DNA from: Martinezella tropici
GTDB lineage: Bacteria > Pseudomonadota > Alphaproteobacteria > Rhizobiales > Rhizobiaceae
Direction of reading: 5' to 3'
DNA: 64,000 bases
Assembly: GCA_000799755.1 (NCBI GenBank)
Contig: JUHI01000007.1
Location: forward strand, 124,001-188,000
Shown one piece after another: positions 33,199-42,540 of the stretch. Numbering within the stretch: position 1 is the first letter of the stretch; every line of letters begins with the position of its first letter. The position numbers were made by a program, and so were the translations under genes. Below the pieces are notes generated by a model. It worked only from the letters and a program-made list of their open reading frames with translations. It was not told the origin of the DNA and made no database searches.

Positions 33199-34434
33199 TC
33201 AGGTGGCTTTGGCTCCCGCGGGACGCGCCTGTTTCCATGCCAGCAGGCCGATTCCGAGCAGCCCCGAAACGAAAACCGCCGCTCCCGATCCCATGATCGA
33301 AGGTCCGATGCCGAACCATGCAAACAGCGTCGGCGACATCAGATAGGCCACAAGCAGGCCGGTAAAGATTGCACACATCAATAGACGGTAGACCTGTGCG
33401 AGACGATGCGGCTCGGCGCGTGTCTGCATCAGATGCAGCATGGCAAGGTTCTCGAAGGGTCCGTTGATCGCGGCAAAACAGGCGACGGCCATCAGCGACA
33501 GCCGGTCATGCATCAGCGGCAGCAGGAAAACCCCCGATCCGAAAATGAGCTTCGCCGCAATGATCCAGACCACCGGCCGGCGTGGCTTGACGCTGCTGAG
33601 GATCAGATTGGTCGTCAGGTTGCCGACGCCGTAGGCCGTCATCATCAGACTGTAGTCGGTGAGCGGGTCTGCGCTGGTTTCGCGCAGATGCAGGATCATG
33701 CCAAGCAGAATTCCCATCGCCCAGGCGACGTTTCCCATCAGATTGGTAAACAAGCCGTAGAGGATGGCCGCATGACCCCGTGCGGCGCGCCATCCGCCAA
33801 GAATGCCGTCCACGACCGCCGCCATACCGGAGAAATCGCGGCGTCTCGGCGCCATGGGAAGTTTTGCCACCGCCAACCAGACGGCAAGCGCGGAGAGCAT
33901 GAACGTGACCGCAGTCACTGTGAAGAACTGAGATTTCGGCAGGAGCCCGTTCACGAGCGCGATCAGGCTCGGCCCGAGAATACGCGCCATGCGGCGGGTG
34001 GCATCGAACAGGCCGTTGGTCGCATGCCGGACCTCGGGATCGACGGCAATCGTCGGCAGGGTCGCCTGCAGCGAGGGATCGAATGTCGATGTGAGCAACG
34101 CAATGCTTCCGGCAAGCACGATCAAGAGCGGCAGGCTCATCAGATGGAGAAGCCCCGCCAGCGACAGCGTCAGCAGCAGGGCCGCACGCAACAGGTCGGC
34201 CATGATCATCGTCACGCTATGCCGCCAGCGATCCGTGATGATGCCGCCGAACAGACTGCCGAACAGCAGCGCCCCCGATTGCAGCGCCGACACATATCCG
34301 GCATCGCGGCCAATGAAATCCGCCGCGATCCAGACGACAGCGACCATGTAGAATTCGGAGCCTGTAGCCGCCAGCACCTGGCCGGTCCATAGGAGAGAGA
34401 TCGAGCGCTGGCTCAGCGGCTTCAGGACAAACAT
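33199..34434 (-). CDS. MFS transporter (EntS/MFS_3-like)
   Basis: A 411-residue 12-helix transporter. SISLLWTGQVLAATGSEFY and the first-loop FGGIITDRWRHS fit the MFS_3/enterobactin-exporter-like group; the first transmembrane half is well conserved (FDPSLQATLPTI). Convergent with prs (15 bp apart). Substrate unknown. Confidence 0.83.
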   Translation of the reverse strand: MFVLKPLSQRSISLLWTGQVLAATGSEFYMVAVVWIAADFIGRDAGYVSALQSGALLFGSLFGGIITDRWRHSVTMIMADLLRAALLLTLSLAGLLHLMSLPLLIVLAGSIALLTSTFDPSLQATLPTIAVDPEVRHATNGLFDATRRMARILGPSLIALVNGLLPKSQFFTVTAVTFMLSALAVWLAVAKLPMAPRRRDFSGMAAVVDGILGGWRAARGHAAILYGLFTNLMGNVAWAMGILLGMILHLRETSADPLTDYSLMMTAYGVGNLTTNLILSSVKPRRPVVWIIAAKLIFGSGVFLLPLMHDRLSLMAVACFAAINGPFENLAMLHLMQTRAEPHRLAQVYRLLMCAIFTGLLVAYLMSPTLFAWFGIGPSIMGSGAAVFVSGLLGIGLLAWKQARPAGAKAT

Positions 34435-34459
34435 GATCGCATTCTGGCTTCGGAGCGGA

Positions 34460-35920
34460 TTACTTCATGACCTGACCGTTGACCGTCACGCGACCGTCGT
34501 CGGAAAGATCGATGTCCCAACGCGAGCGTCCATCCGTATCCGTCTTGGCAAAGCCCTTCGCCATCATCAGGCCGAAAGACACCTGAGCGAGATCGGCCTT
34601 TGTCTTTGCAGCCTCCTGGATAGCCGCGATCGTCTTGTCGAGATCGCGCGCGAAAACCGTCATCTTCATGGCGACGCGGTCTTTCTCGGTCAGCCAGCCG
34701 CGCATGCTGCCGGAAGCCTCGACATCATAGAGACCCGAGACGGCGCTGATTTTGGGAAAGTTGATGGTCACCGTCCCATCAGGGAACATTGCCTTCTGCA
34801 GTTTTTCGTCCAGGGCAGTGTCGCTCTCAGGGTTTTTGAAATCCGCCTGCTGGAAAATATCCGCCACAGCGGAGAAATTCAGGTTCGGCACCTGTACCTG
34901 GATATCGGCCGCATCCGGAATGAAGGCGATATAGTCCTCAGGCACCAGGCCCGTTTCAAGGGCAAGCTTTTCGGCATTCAGCCCGAAATCGGCATTCATG
35001 GCATTGGCCGGCCCCGCCATCTTGAAGAAATAACCCAGCTTCTGCAGGTCGCCATTACCGAAGGGCGTCGTGACCGCAATGTCCTTTGCGGCAATCGACT
35101 CGTCAAAGGAGCCAATGATCGGCATGGCATCCATCAACAAGGCCTTGACCGCCTGGCTGTCAGCATCCGAAAGGGTCTTCTCGTCCTTGTGCTCCGAGAT
35201 GAACTGCAGCAGGGAGTTGGCCGCCTTCAACGGCAGTTTCGTCGCCCCCACGTTGAAATCGACCGCCGCGACCTTGATTTCGGCAATCGTGGCGTCGTCC
35301 GTCGAAACCTTGTCGTAGAACGACTGCAGGCTACCGTTCATCTTGATGTCGAGCCTGCCCGGCTCGCCACTGTCCGCCGACGATAGCGTATAGGCGATGC
35401 TGTCGGCCGTTGCGTCGTTCTTCTGAACGCTGTTGTTTTCGTCGGCGGTCTTTGTCGTGAAGGTGATGCCGTTGCCCTTCATCTCCATCGAACGCAGGTA
35501 GTGAAGCGCCGGATCGAAAACGCCCTTGAAGGTCGATGACGCCAAGGCGTAGCGAAATTCGCTGTTCGCGCCGCTGCCGGGCTTCGAACGCGCCGTCACG
35601 TCAAAGGCATTGTTGCCTTCGATATTCCAGAGACCGCTATCGAGCGGCGTCGCCAGCATCATCAATGGCTTGAGGCCGCTGATGTCGAACCCGGTCACAT
35701 TCAGCTTGTCGAAAAACTTCTGCAGGTCATAAGCGACCTCGTAGTGCGCACTGACCGGCTTGACCGAAATCGCACCGCTCTTTGTTATATCGTCGGGCAG
35801 GAAATAGGTCAGGTTGCCGTAAAGATCCTTTGCACCCTGCTCGCTGACGTCAGCCGCCTGCGCACCGCCGACAACGCCTGCAGCGACGACAGCCGCTGCG
35901 GCAATCGTTTTGAAACGCAT
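34460..35920 (-). CDS. Secreted DUF2125-like protein, paralogue A
   Basis: A 486-residue exported protein: signal peptide 1-22 (ending GGAQA-AD), then the mature start DVSEQGAKDL. It is mostly beta-strand-like with no membrane helix and no cysteine. It shares blocks along its whole length with the next gene: mature N-terminus, YDLQKFFDKLNVTGFDISGLKPL, the KMTVFARDLDKTIAAIQEAAKT segment and the C-terminal FAKTDTDGRSRWD..VTVNGQVMK. I place it near DUF2125, a periplasmic family of unknown function. GGGGGTGA precedes the ATG. Confidence 0.7.
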   Translation of the reverse strand: MRFKTIAAAAVVAAGVVGGAQAADVSEQGAKDLYGNLTYFLPDDITKSGAISVKPVSAHYEVAYDLQKFFDKLNVTGFDISGLKPLMMLATPLDSGLWNIEGNNAFDVTARSKPGSGANSEFRYALASSTFKGVFDPALHYLRSMEMKGNGITFTTKTADENNSVQKNDATADSIAYTLSSADSGEPGRLDIKMNGSLQSFYDKVSTDDATIAEIKVAAVDFNVGATKLPLKAANSLLQFISEHKDEKTLSDADSQAVKALLMDAMPIIGSFDESIAAKDIAVTTPFGNGDLQKLGYFFKMAGPANAMNADFGLNAEKLALETGLVPEDYIAFIPDAADIQVQVPNLNFSAVADIFQQADFKNPESDTALDEKLQKAMFPDGTVTINFPKISAVSGLYDVEASGSMRGWLTEKDRVAMKMTVFARDLDKTIAAIQEAAKTKADLAQVSFGLMMAKGFAKTDTDGRSRWDIDLSDDGRVTVNGQVMK

Positions 35921-36030
35921 AAGTCACCCCCAAATATTATGGAAAAGAAACGTGAAAATCCGAAAAGGGCCGACCGGCCTTTCGCATGGAACTTTATGAT
36001 CGCCCTGATACATGGGCTTACCCTCAAACT

Positions 36031-37473
36031 TCAAGGCTTCTTCATCACCTGGCCGTTGACCGTCACCGTGCGGTCCTCATCCATGGTGACGTCCCAGCGC
36101 AGGCGGCCGTCCGGATCGGTCTTCGCAAACCCCTTGGCGGCCAGAAGGCTGAAGGAGACATTGTTCAGGCGGGGCTCCGTCTTGGCCGCCTCCTGAATGG
36201 CGGCAACCGTCTTGTCGAAATCGCGCGCCAGGATCGTCGCTTGCAACGAGAAACCGGAATGCGGCGTGGTCGAGCCCTTCAGCTCGCCGGACACCTCTAT
36301 GTCGTAGACGTCAGACTTTGCGCTGATCTTCGGAAACTCCAGCGTTCCGTAACCACTGGGAAACATCGTGCGCTTCAAGGTTTCGCCGGAAACCGGCGTC
36401 GCCCGTGCGGCAATGGAATCGAGCGCGGTGTCGATGAGGCCGGCAAAATTGATGTTGGGTACACCGAGTTGAACATCCAACGCGGCCGGCAGGAAAGGCA
36501 CATAGGCCGCCGGCACGAGGCCCGCATCCGGCGTGAACTGCTCGGCCCTAAGCTCCAGATTGACGTTGGACGCCTTGGTTAGACCATCCATCTTGAAACT
36601 GTAGTCGATGCGCTTGACGCCGACCTTGCCCTTCTCGGTCGCCACCAGCGCATTGTTTATGGTGACGGTCTTGCCGAGCGAGCCGAAGACGGGCAGAGCG
36701 CGGTGTACCAGTTGCTCGAACTTCTCGCTGCCGCTTTCCGAAAGCTGCTTGGCCTTGACGTGTTGGACGAAGAAACGGATGAGCGCGCGCAGATCCTTCA
36801 CCGGTAGGCTCGTGGCGGTGACATTGGTCGCGACGCTATCGGCACTGAAGGTGATGGGCGCGGCATCCGGCCGCACGGTGATCTTCTCACTCAGGCGTTG
36901 AAGCGTGCCCTGCAATTGCAGATCCGCCTTCCCGGCTTCGCTGCTGTCGGTAACCGTATGGGCGAAGGAGGCGCTGTCGATGGTGGCCTCGATCTTGCGC
37001 CCGCTCTTCGGGCCGCTGCCAGCGCTCGAGAATTTCACGCCGCTGCTCTTGATACCCATCGACCGCATCATCTCGATCGTCGGATCGAAAATGCCGTCGA
37101 AAGAGCTTGACGCGATCGAATAGGCGATGTCCGAGGTCGGCGAATGCAGCGCGATATCGAGACTATTGTCGCCGGTCAGATGCCATTTCCCCTGTTCGAC
37201 CGGTTGCGCGAAGAGGGTAAGCGGCTTGAAACCCGTGACCGAAAACACGCTTGAATTGATCTTGTCGAAGAATTTCGAAAGATCGTAGGTGATCTCATAT
37301 TGGTCGCCGGCCGGTTTGACGGTGACGAAATCGCTGCGGGCAAGGTCCTGTGAAAGCGAATGGGTGAGGACATTGCGGAGGTCCTTGGCGCCTTGCTCAC
37401 TGACGTCGGCCGCGTGTGTCGCGCCGGCAAGACCTATGGAAAAAACCGCGGCGGCGATTGCCCTGGAACGCAT
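36031..37473 (-). CDS. Secreted DUF2125-like protein, paralogue B
   Basis: A 480-residue exported paralogue of the protein encoded immediately downstream. Signal peptide 1-22 (ending GATHA-AD), same mature start DVSEQGAKDL, internal YDLSKFFDKINSSVFSVTGFKPL, TILARDFDKTVAAIQEAAKT, and the same C-terminal FAKTDPDGRLRWDVTMDED with VTVNGQVMK. ATG 37473 has AAGGAGAGG upstream; the frame extends farther but without a ribosome site. The pair is in one orientation 110 bp apart, so likely cotranscribed. No function known. Confidence 0.7.
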   Translation of the reverse strand: MRSRAIAAAVFSIGLAGATHAADVSEQGAKDLRNVLTHSLSQDLARSDFVTVKPAGDQYEITYDLSKFFDKINSSVFSVTGFKPLTLFAQPVEQGKWHLTGDNSLDIALHSPTSDIAYSIASSSFDGIFDPTIEMMRSMGIKSSGVKFSSAGSGPKSGRKIEATIDSASFAHTVTDSSEAGKADLQLQGTLQRLSEKITVRPDAAPITFSADSVATNVTATSLPVKDLRALIRFFVQHVKAKQLSESGSEKFEQLVHRALPVFGSLGKTVTINNALVATEKGKVGVKRIDYSFKMDGLTKASNVNLELRAEQFTPDAGLVPAAYVPFLPAALDVQLGVPNINFAGLIDTALDSIAARATPVSGETLKRTMFPSGYGTLEFPKISAKSDVYDIEVSGELKGSTTPHSGFSLQATILARDFDKTVAAIQEAAKTEPRLNNVSFSLLAAKGFAKTDPDGRLRWDVTMDEDRTVTVNGQVMKKP

Positions 37474-37774
37474 GCCCGACCTCTCCTTCTGATCCCAATC
37501 GATCGGAGTCGACTGTTGATGGCCCCGAGGGTATATGTCAAGTCGTTGATACAAATGGCATCGCAGGCTTGTTCGCAGCCGTTGCACGGGCACCACAAGG
37601 CTTCGCGTTCCGCAGGCGCTTGCACCTTTCGTCGCTTTGTATTATACGCCACGCGTCCGCGTAGACACCCTTGGAGGCAACGCGGATGAGGCAGGGCACG
37701 CCCTCCTCCAGTTCAGCCGATGCGGCACATGACCAATCGGACGAACTCTCCAAATAACCTCGAAAGGAATAGCT
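37474..37774. other. Divergent promoter region of DUF2125-like pair and rplY
   Basis: 301 bp. A plausible plus-strand promoter TTGCAC (37620-37625), 16 bp, TTATAC (37642-37647) would give an rplY leader of about 120 nt. No gene supported on either strand. L25/CTC leaders can carry autoregulatory structure, but I see no clear one. Confidence 0.4.
37620..37647 (+). promoter_or_regulatory. Predicted sigma-70 promoter of rplY
   Basis: TTGCAC-N16-TTATAC, 128-155 bp upstream of the rplY ATG, in the only AT-rich spot of the region. Spacing is one short of optimal. Predicted by eye. Confidence 0.4.
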
Positions 37775-38392
37775 ATGAGCCACGAAAGCTACGAGCTCAA
37801 GGCCGAGGCGCGCGAACGGGTTGGTAAGGGGTCCGCCCGTGAACTTCGCCGCAATGGTCTGATCCCCGCTGTCATCTATGGTGACAAGCAGGCCCCCATT
37901 TCCATCGCTCTCAACACCAATGAGGTGACGAAGCGCATCCACGCCGGCGGCTTCCTGACGACGATCGCAACGATCGACGTCGACGGCAAGAAGATCAAGG
38001 TTCTGCCGAAGGACTATCAGCTCGATCCGGTCCGTGACTTCACGGTTCACGTCGACTTCCTGCGCGTTACCGGCAACACCGAAGTCACCGTCGAAATCCC
38101 GGTTCACTTCGAAAACCACGAGAAGTCCCCGGGCCTCAAGGCTGGCGGCGTGCTGAACATCGTTCGCCACGAAGTCGAAGTCCATTGCCCGGCCGATGCG
38201 ATCCCGGAATTCTTCACGGTTGACCTCAGCGGCCTGAAGAGCGGCGACAGCATCCACATCTCGGCCGTCAAGCTGCCGAAGAACGTGACCCCGGTCATCG
38301 CCGACCGTGACTTCACGATCGCAACGATCGTTGCCCCGGCTGCCGGCCTTACTGAAGACGAAGCAGAAGGCGGCGAAGAAGCCAGCGCCTGA
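37775..38392 (+). CDS. rplY: 50S ribosomal protein L25/general stress protein Ctc
   Basis: A 205-residue CTC-type L25 that binds 5S rRNA: N-terminal L25 domain (about 5-95, starting YELKAEARERVGKGSARELRRNG) plus the C-terminal TL5/CTC beta domain (about 100-190) and an acidic tail. GAAAGGAATAGCT precedes the ATG. Followed by a strong terminator, then by the GGDEF-EAL gene rather than pth directly. Confidence 0.96.
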   Translation: MSHESYELKAEARERVGKGSARELRRNGLIPAVIYGDKQAPISIALNTNEVTKRIHAGGFLTTIATIDVDGKKIKVLPKDYQLDPVRDFTVHVDFLRVTGNTEVTVEIPVHFENHEKSPGLKAGGVLNIVRHEVEVHCPADAIPEFFTVDLSGLKSGDSIHISAVKLPKNVTPVIADRDFTIATIVAPAAGLTEDEAEGGEEASA

Positions 38393-38416
38393 TCGACATC
38401 TTCAACTGAGCATTGT

Positions 38417-38450
38417 AACCCGCCTCCCCTTCGGGGTTGGCGGGTTTTTT
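38417..38450 (+). terminator. Intrinsic terminator of rplY
   Basis: AACCCGCC (38417-38424) pairs with GGCGGGTT (38439-38446), with an inner CCCC/GGGG stem closed by TTCG, then a run of six Ts. A near-ideal terminator. Confidence 0.92.
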
Positions 38451-38636
38451 CATGCCCGAAAACAAATATTAGAGAAAGTAAAAATAAAAAAGTCTTGAAA
38501 TCTATACTATAGTTGATTTCCATTAACCCCAGAATTTCAGCAACATTTAACGGATTCATGAAAATCTGCGCGAAAGAGTTGTAGAAAGCGGCGCCCCCAA
38601 GATCCGCTGGTCTATGGCTGGGGAGCTAACGGAACT

Positions 38637-41003
38637 ATGAGCCATTCGGTCGAAAACAGGTTTTTCGCGATCGTTTGCGGTGCGCTACTGGTTTTCGTAG
38701 CGCCGCTCTTCGTCCTTTTCCTCTTTTTGTCGTCCGAACGCGCCGAAAAGGAAATCAAGGATCATATTACCGTTCTGCTCGTCGCCAATGCCCAGGCACT
38801 TGCCAAACCGCTCTGGGACCTGGACGAAGACAGCGTTACCCAGATCAGCGCGACGACGGTTGCCGAGGGTGCGATCGTCCGGGTGAACGTCCGCGATCTT
38901 TCCGGCCAGCTCGACGTCACGCAATCGACCATCCCGAAATCCTACAAGGGCGTTCTGGAGTCCATCTCCAGGCCGATCGTCTATAATGGCGTCGATGGTG
39001 CCAAGAAGCTCGGCAATATCACGGTCTATTATCCGCAGCTCGGCCTCTTCGACGGCCTGAAGAACGAAGAAATCGTCTTCATCTCCATCTTCATCTTCGC
39101 CGTGCTCACCGTCTTCGGCGCAGCGCTGATCGGCAACCGCATTTTTGTCATCCAGCCGCTGATGCGTCTCACGCACGCCATCGAGGCCACACGCCGGCTC
39201 GGCTCGCGCCATCACGTCGACTGGCAGTCGAATGACGAGATGGGCCGGCTTGCCAGCAGCTTCAACGACATGCAGAGCAAGCTGCAGCGCGAGGAAAACG
39301 AGCTGAAACTCGCCCACCGCCGCGCGACCGATACCTACAATCTGACGCCCGCCATGCTCTTTTCCCTCGACAAAGAGGACCGCATCGCCGCCGTCAGCGA
39401 CTATTGGCTCGCCGCCACCGGTTACGATCGCGGTGAGGTGATCGGCCGGGAGTTCGTAAGCCTCGTCCTGCCGGAATCGCGAACGCAATATGTCGAACGC
39501 AAACGCAGCAATCCCGACAGCGCCGGCCGTCTTGCCGTCACCGTGAAGTTTCTGTGCCGCGATCGCCGGATCATGGACGTACTCATTCTCGAGACCACGG
39601 CGATACAGGACGGTCTCACGCTTTCGGTCATGACTGATGTCACCGAACTCAAGCAGTCCGAAGACCGGAACCTGCGGCAGGCCATCACCGATCACCTGAC
39701 CGGCCTGCTCAATCGCCAGGGCTTCGAGACCGCGCTGGACGCCAAGATCAATGAGGCCGATCTGCGCAAGCGCGAGCTCGCCTGCCTCTTCATCGATCTC
39801 GATCGCTTCAAGTGGATCAACGACAATATGGGCCATGCCGCCGGCGATACGGCCTTGCAGGAACTGGTATCGCGCCTGCAGACATGCCTGAAGCCGGGCG
39901 ACATTGCTGCCCGCCTCGGCGGCGACGAATTCGCGCTCCTGGTGCTGGCAGAGGATGCCGAGACGAGAGCCATGGACATGGCAAGCCGTATCGCCGAAAT
40001 CTTCGAAGCGCCTTTCGTCGGCGATGCGCGATTGAGCGCCAGCATCGGCATCGCCATCTACCCGCGCCATGCCATCAACGCCGCCGAACTGCTGCTGAAG
40101 TCCGATATCGCCATGTATGCCAAGAAGCGTGACGGCAAGAACGGCGCGCAGATCTTCGACAACGGCATGCTGGACGACTCTCGCCGGCGCGCCGAACTGG
40201 AAAGCCATATCGAAGCCGGTCTCAACGAGGACTGGTTCGAGGCCTATCTGCAGCCCGTCGTGAATATAGATGACCGCTCGATCGCCGGCTTCGAGGCGCT
40301 GATGCGCCTGCATCACCCGCAGAAAGGCATCCTGCCCCCTGGCCGCATCATCGAGGTCGCCGAAGAGACCGGTTCAATCATCCGTATAGGCAATCGCATC
40401 ATGGAAAAGGCGATCGCCAACTTTGCGCGTCTCTCGCAGATCGAGGGCCTGCAGGACTCCTATCTCGCCATCAACTTCTCGCCATTGCAATTCGAACCGG
40501 AACTTCCGCTGCGCATTGCGGCCCTGCTGTCGCGCCATGAAATTGCCGCCCGGCGCATCGTCGTCGAAATCACCGAAGCCGTGCTGATGGACGACAACCC
40601 GGAAACCCGGATGGTCATCAACGAGATCTGCCGCTACGGCTGCCGCATTGCGCTCGACGATTTCGGCACCGGCTATTCATCGCTGAGCTACATCAACCGC
40701 TTCCCGGTCGACATCATCAAGATCGACCAGTCCTTCATCCGCGCGATCAACGACACCGCCTCCGATGTCAGCGCCAAGAGCCGAATGCTGGTCGAAAGCA
40801 TCACGACGTTGTCGCACAAGATGAGCTGCACGGTGATTGCGGAAGGCGTTGAGACCGAAGAGGAATGCGCAACCCTGCGCACGATGGGCATCGACTATGG
40901 CCAGGGCTATCTCTTCTATCGACCGCTGCACCCGGACAATTTGGTGAAGATGCTGGCGGGCCTGCAGCAAGATCACCCTTCCCCCATAGCGCAAGCATCA
41001 TAG
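38637..41003 (+). CDS. Membrane-bound bifunctional GGDEF-EAL c-di-GMP enzyme
   Basis: 788 residues: membrane helix 8-31, periplasmic domain about 32-143, second helix about 145-167, HAMP about 168-222, PAS about 232-340, GGDEF domain about 345-510 with intact GGDEF (428-432), and EAL domain about 525-775 with EALMR (553-557), NFSPLQF, EITEAVL, LDDFGTGYSS, KIDQSF, AEGVET and QGYLF intact. Both activities are thus possible. The inhibitory I-site position reads KPGD instead of RxxD, so feedback inhibition of the cyclase may be lost. A periplasmic binding protein gene follows 14 bp later. Confidence 0.93.
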   Translation: MSHSVENRFFAIVCGALLVFVAPLFVLFLFLSSERAEKEIKDHITVLLVANAQALAKPLWDLDEDSVTQISATTVAEGAIVRVNVRDLSGQLDVTQSTIPKSYKGVLESISRPIVYNGVDGAKKLGNITVYYPQLGLFDGLKNEEIVFISIFIFAVLTVFGAALIGNRIFVIQPLMRLTHAIEATRRLGSRHHVDWQSNDEMGRLASSFNDMQSKLQREENELKLAHRRATDTYNLTPAMLFSLDKEDRIAAVSDYWLAATGYDRGEVIGREFVSLVLPESRTQYVERKRSNPDSAGRLAVTVKFLCRDRRIMDVLILETTAIQDGLTLSVMTDVTELKQSEDRNLRQAITDHLTGLLNRQGFETALDAKINEADLRKRELACLFIDLDRFKWINDNMGHAAGDTALQELVSRLQTCLKPGDIAARLGGDEFALLVLAEDAETRAMDMASRIAEIFEAPFVGDARLSASIGIAIYPRHAINAAELLLKSDIAMYAKKRDGKNGAQIFDNGMLDDSRRRAELESHIEAGLNEDWFEAYLQPVVNIDDRSIAGFEALMRLHHPQKGILPPGRIIEVAEETGSIIRIGNRIMEKAIANFARLSQIEGLQDSYLAINFSPLQFEPELPLRIAALLSRHEIAARRIVVEITEAVLMDDNPETRMVINEICRYGCRIALDDFGTGYSSLSYINRFPVDIIKIDQSFIRAINDTASDVSAKSRMLVESITTLSHKMSCTVIAEGVETEEECATLRTMGIDYGQGYLFYRPLHPDNLVKMLAGLQQDHPSPIAQAS

Positions 41004-41017
41004 CGATGAGGAACCGG

Positions 41018-41749
41018 ATGCGAAAACCGCTGCTCATGATTGCAACCAGCCTGTTTTCGCTATCCTTTCTCTCCCCGGCGCGCGCCGAAACCGTTCACTT
41101 CACCACGGAAGAATATCCGCCCTTCAATTACCGCGACGGCAAGACACCCGTCGGTGCAATCACGGATCAGGTGCGGAAGGTCATGGCCGATATCGGGGTC
41201 GATTATACGATCACCAGCATGCCCTGGGCTCGAGCCTATGGCCAGGCCCTGTCGGATCCCATGACCTGCGCCTTCGCCACGGCACACAATGAAGAGCGCG
41301 ATCAGTTGTTCCAATGGGTGCAGCCATTGCTGATCGATCGCAGCATTCTCATCAAGCATAGCGGCTCTAAGGTGACCGCAACGACCATCGGTGAAGCCAG
41401 GAAATATGTGGTCGGAACCTGGCGGGACGACTATACGGAAACCATCCTGCGCCGGAACGGCTTCCCGCGCATCGATGTCGGCAGCGACTTCAAGGCAAGC
41501 CTGAAGAAGCTGATGAGCGATCGCATCGATCTGATGCCAATCTCGGAATTCTACTTCGACAAGCTGAAGGCGGAAGGCAATGCCGTCGAGAGGGTCGTCG
41601 TTCTCTCCCAGCAGCCGATGGCGATCGCCTGTCAGAAGGATTTCCCTCGCGACCTTCTGAACAGGATGCAGACGGCGCTGAATGCACTGATCGCCGACGG
41701 AACCCAGAAGCAGATTTTCCTGAAGTACGGCCTGCATCTCGGCGACTGA
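41018..41749 (+). CDS. Orphan periplasmic solute-binding protein (family 3)
   Basis: A 243-residue exported protein: signal peptide 1-23 (ending SPARA-ET), then the family 3 fold starting VHFTTEEYPPFNYRDG with typical ITDQVRKVMADIG, a middle YVVGTWRDDYTETIL crossover and IFLKYGLHLGD end. ATG 41018 follows GAGGA; ATG 41006 is possible. No permease or ATPase gene is nearby; instead it is 14 bp behind a GGDEF-EAL enzyme with a periplasmic domain, suggesting it senses rather than imports. Ligand unknown, the family usually binds amino acids. Confidence 0.85.
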   Translation: MRKPLLMIATSLFSLSFLSPARAETVHFTTEEYPPFNYRDGKTPVGAITDQVRKVMADIGVDYTITSMPWARAYGQALSDPMTCAFATAHNEERDQLFQWVQPLLIDRSILIKHSGSKVTATTIGEARKYVVGTWRDDYTETILRRNGFPRIDVGSDFKASLKKLMSDRIDLMPISEFYFDKLKAEGNAVERVVVLSQQPMAIACQKDFPRDLLNRMQTALNALIADGTQKQIFLKYGLHLGD

Positions 41750-41822
41750 TCGCATCCCGCCTTGACTTTGCCGTCAAATCGCTGTGGTGAAGGGCATCGG
41801 TATTTACCAAGGGGTGAAGCGC

Positions 41823-42539
41823 ATGCTTCTCATCGCGGGTCTCGGCAATCCCGGCGCCAAATATCAGGGCAACCGCCACAATATCGGCTTCATGGCCGTG
41901 GACGCGATCTATCGCCGCCACAGCTTTTCGCCCTGGTCGAAGAAGTTCAAGGCGGAGATTGCCGAAGGCGAGCTCGGCGGACAGAAGGTGCTGCTCATCA
42001 AGCCCCAGACCTTCATGAACCTCTCGGGCGAAGCCGTCGGCGAGGCCATGCGCTTCTACAAGCTGCAGCCGTCCGATCTCGTCGTCATCTATGACGAACT
42101 AGACCTCCCAGCCGCGAAGGCACGGCTGAAGACCGGCGGCGGCCATGGCGGCCATAACGGCATCAAGTCCATCGACGCCCATTGCGGCAAGGAATATCGC
42201 CGCCTGCGTCTCGGCATCGGCCATCCCGGCGCAAAGGAGCTCGTGCACAATCACGTTCTCGGCGATTTCGCCAAGGTGGATCGGGACTGGCTGGAACCGC
42301 TGTTCGATGCGCTCGCCGACAATGCCGATATGCTGGTGCGCGGCGAGGATTCGCAGCTGATGAACAAGATCGCGCTTGCCCTCGGCGGCAAGGCCGAAGA
42401 GGACGCGCCGAAGCCGGAGAAGAAGGCGCCCGCCAAATCCCATATTCATCAGGCACGTAATCACAGCCAGCCGAAGATTCCGGAAAGCGGCCCCATGGCG
42501 GAAATGCTGAAGAGGATGTTCGGCAAGAAGGGCGATTGA
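41823..42539 (+). CDS. pth: Peptidyl-tRNA hydrolase
   Basis: A 238-residue enzyme freeing tRNA from dropped-off peptidyl-tRNA. Catalytic and binding residues are visible: GLGNPGAKYQGNRHNIGF (Asn and catalytic His), KPQTFMNLSG, YDELDLP with the Asp, and GGGHGGHNGIKSI. A charged C-terminal extension of about 45 residues (from EDAPKPEKKAPAK) is absent from E. coli Pth (194 residues) but common in rhizobia. Start ATG 41823; AAGGGG is 9 nt upstream. Confidence 0.95.
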   Translation: MLLIAGLGNPGAKYQGNRHNIGFMAVDAIYRRHSFSPWSKKFKAEIAEGELGGQKVLLIKPQTFMNLSGEAVGEAMRFYKLQPSDLVVIYDELDLPAAKARLKTGGGHGGHNGIKSIDAHCGKEYRRLRLGIGHPGAKELVHNHVLGDFAKVDRDWLEPLFDALADNADMLVRGEDSQLMNKIALALGGKAEEDAPKPEKKAPAKSHIHQARNHSQPKIPESGPMAEMLKRMFGKKGD

Positions 42540-42540
42540 A

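Noticed and set aside
38685..40316. 543-codon minus-strand frame
   Set aside because: Antisense to the GGDEF-EAL gene, whose catalytic motifs are complete.
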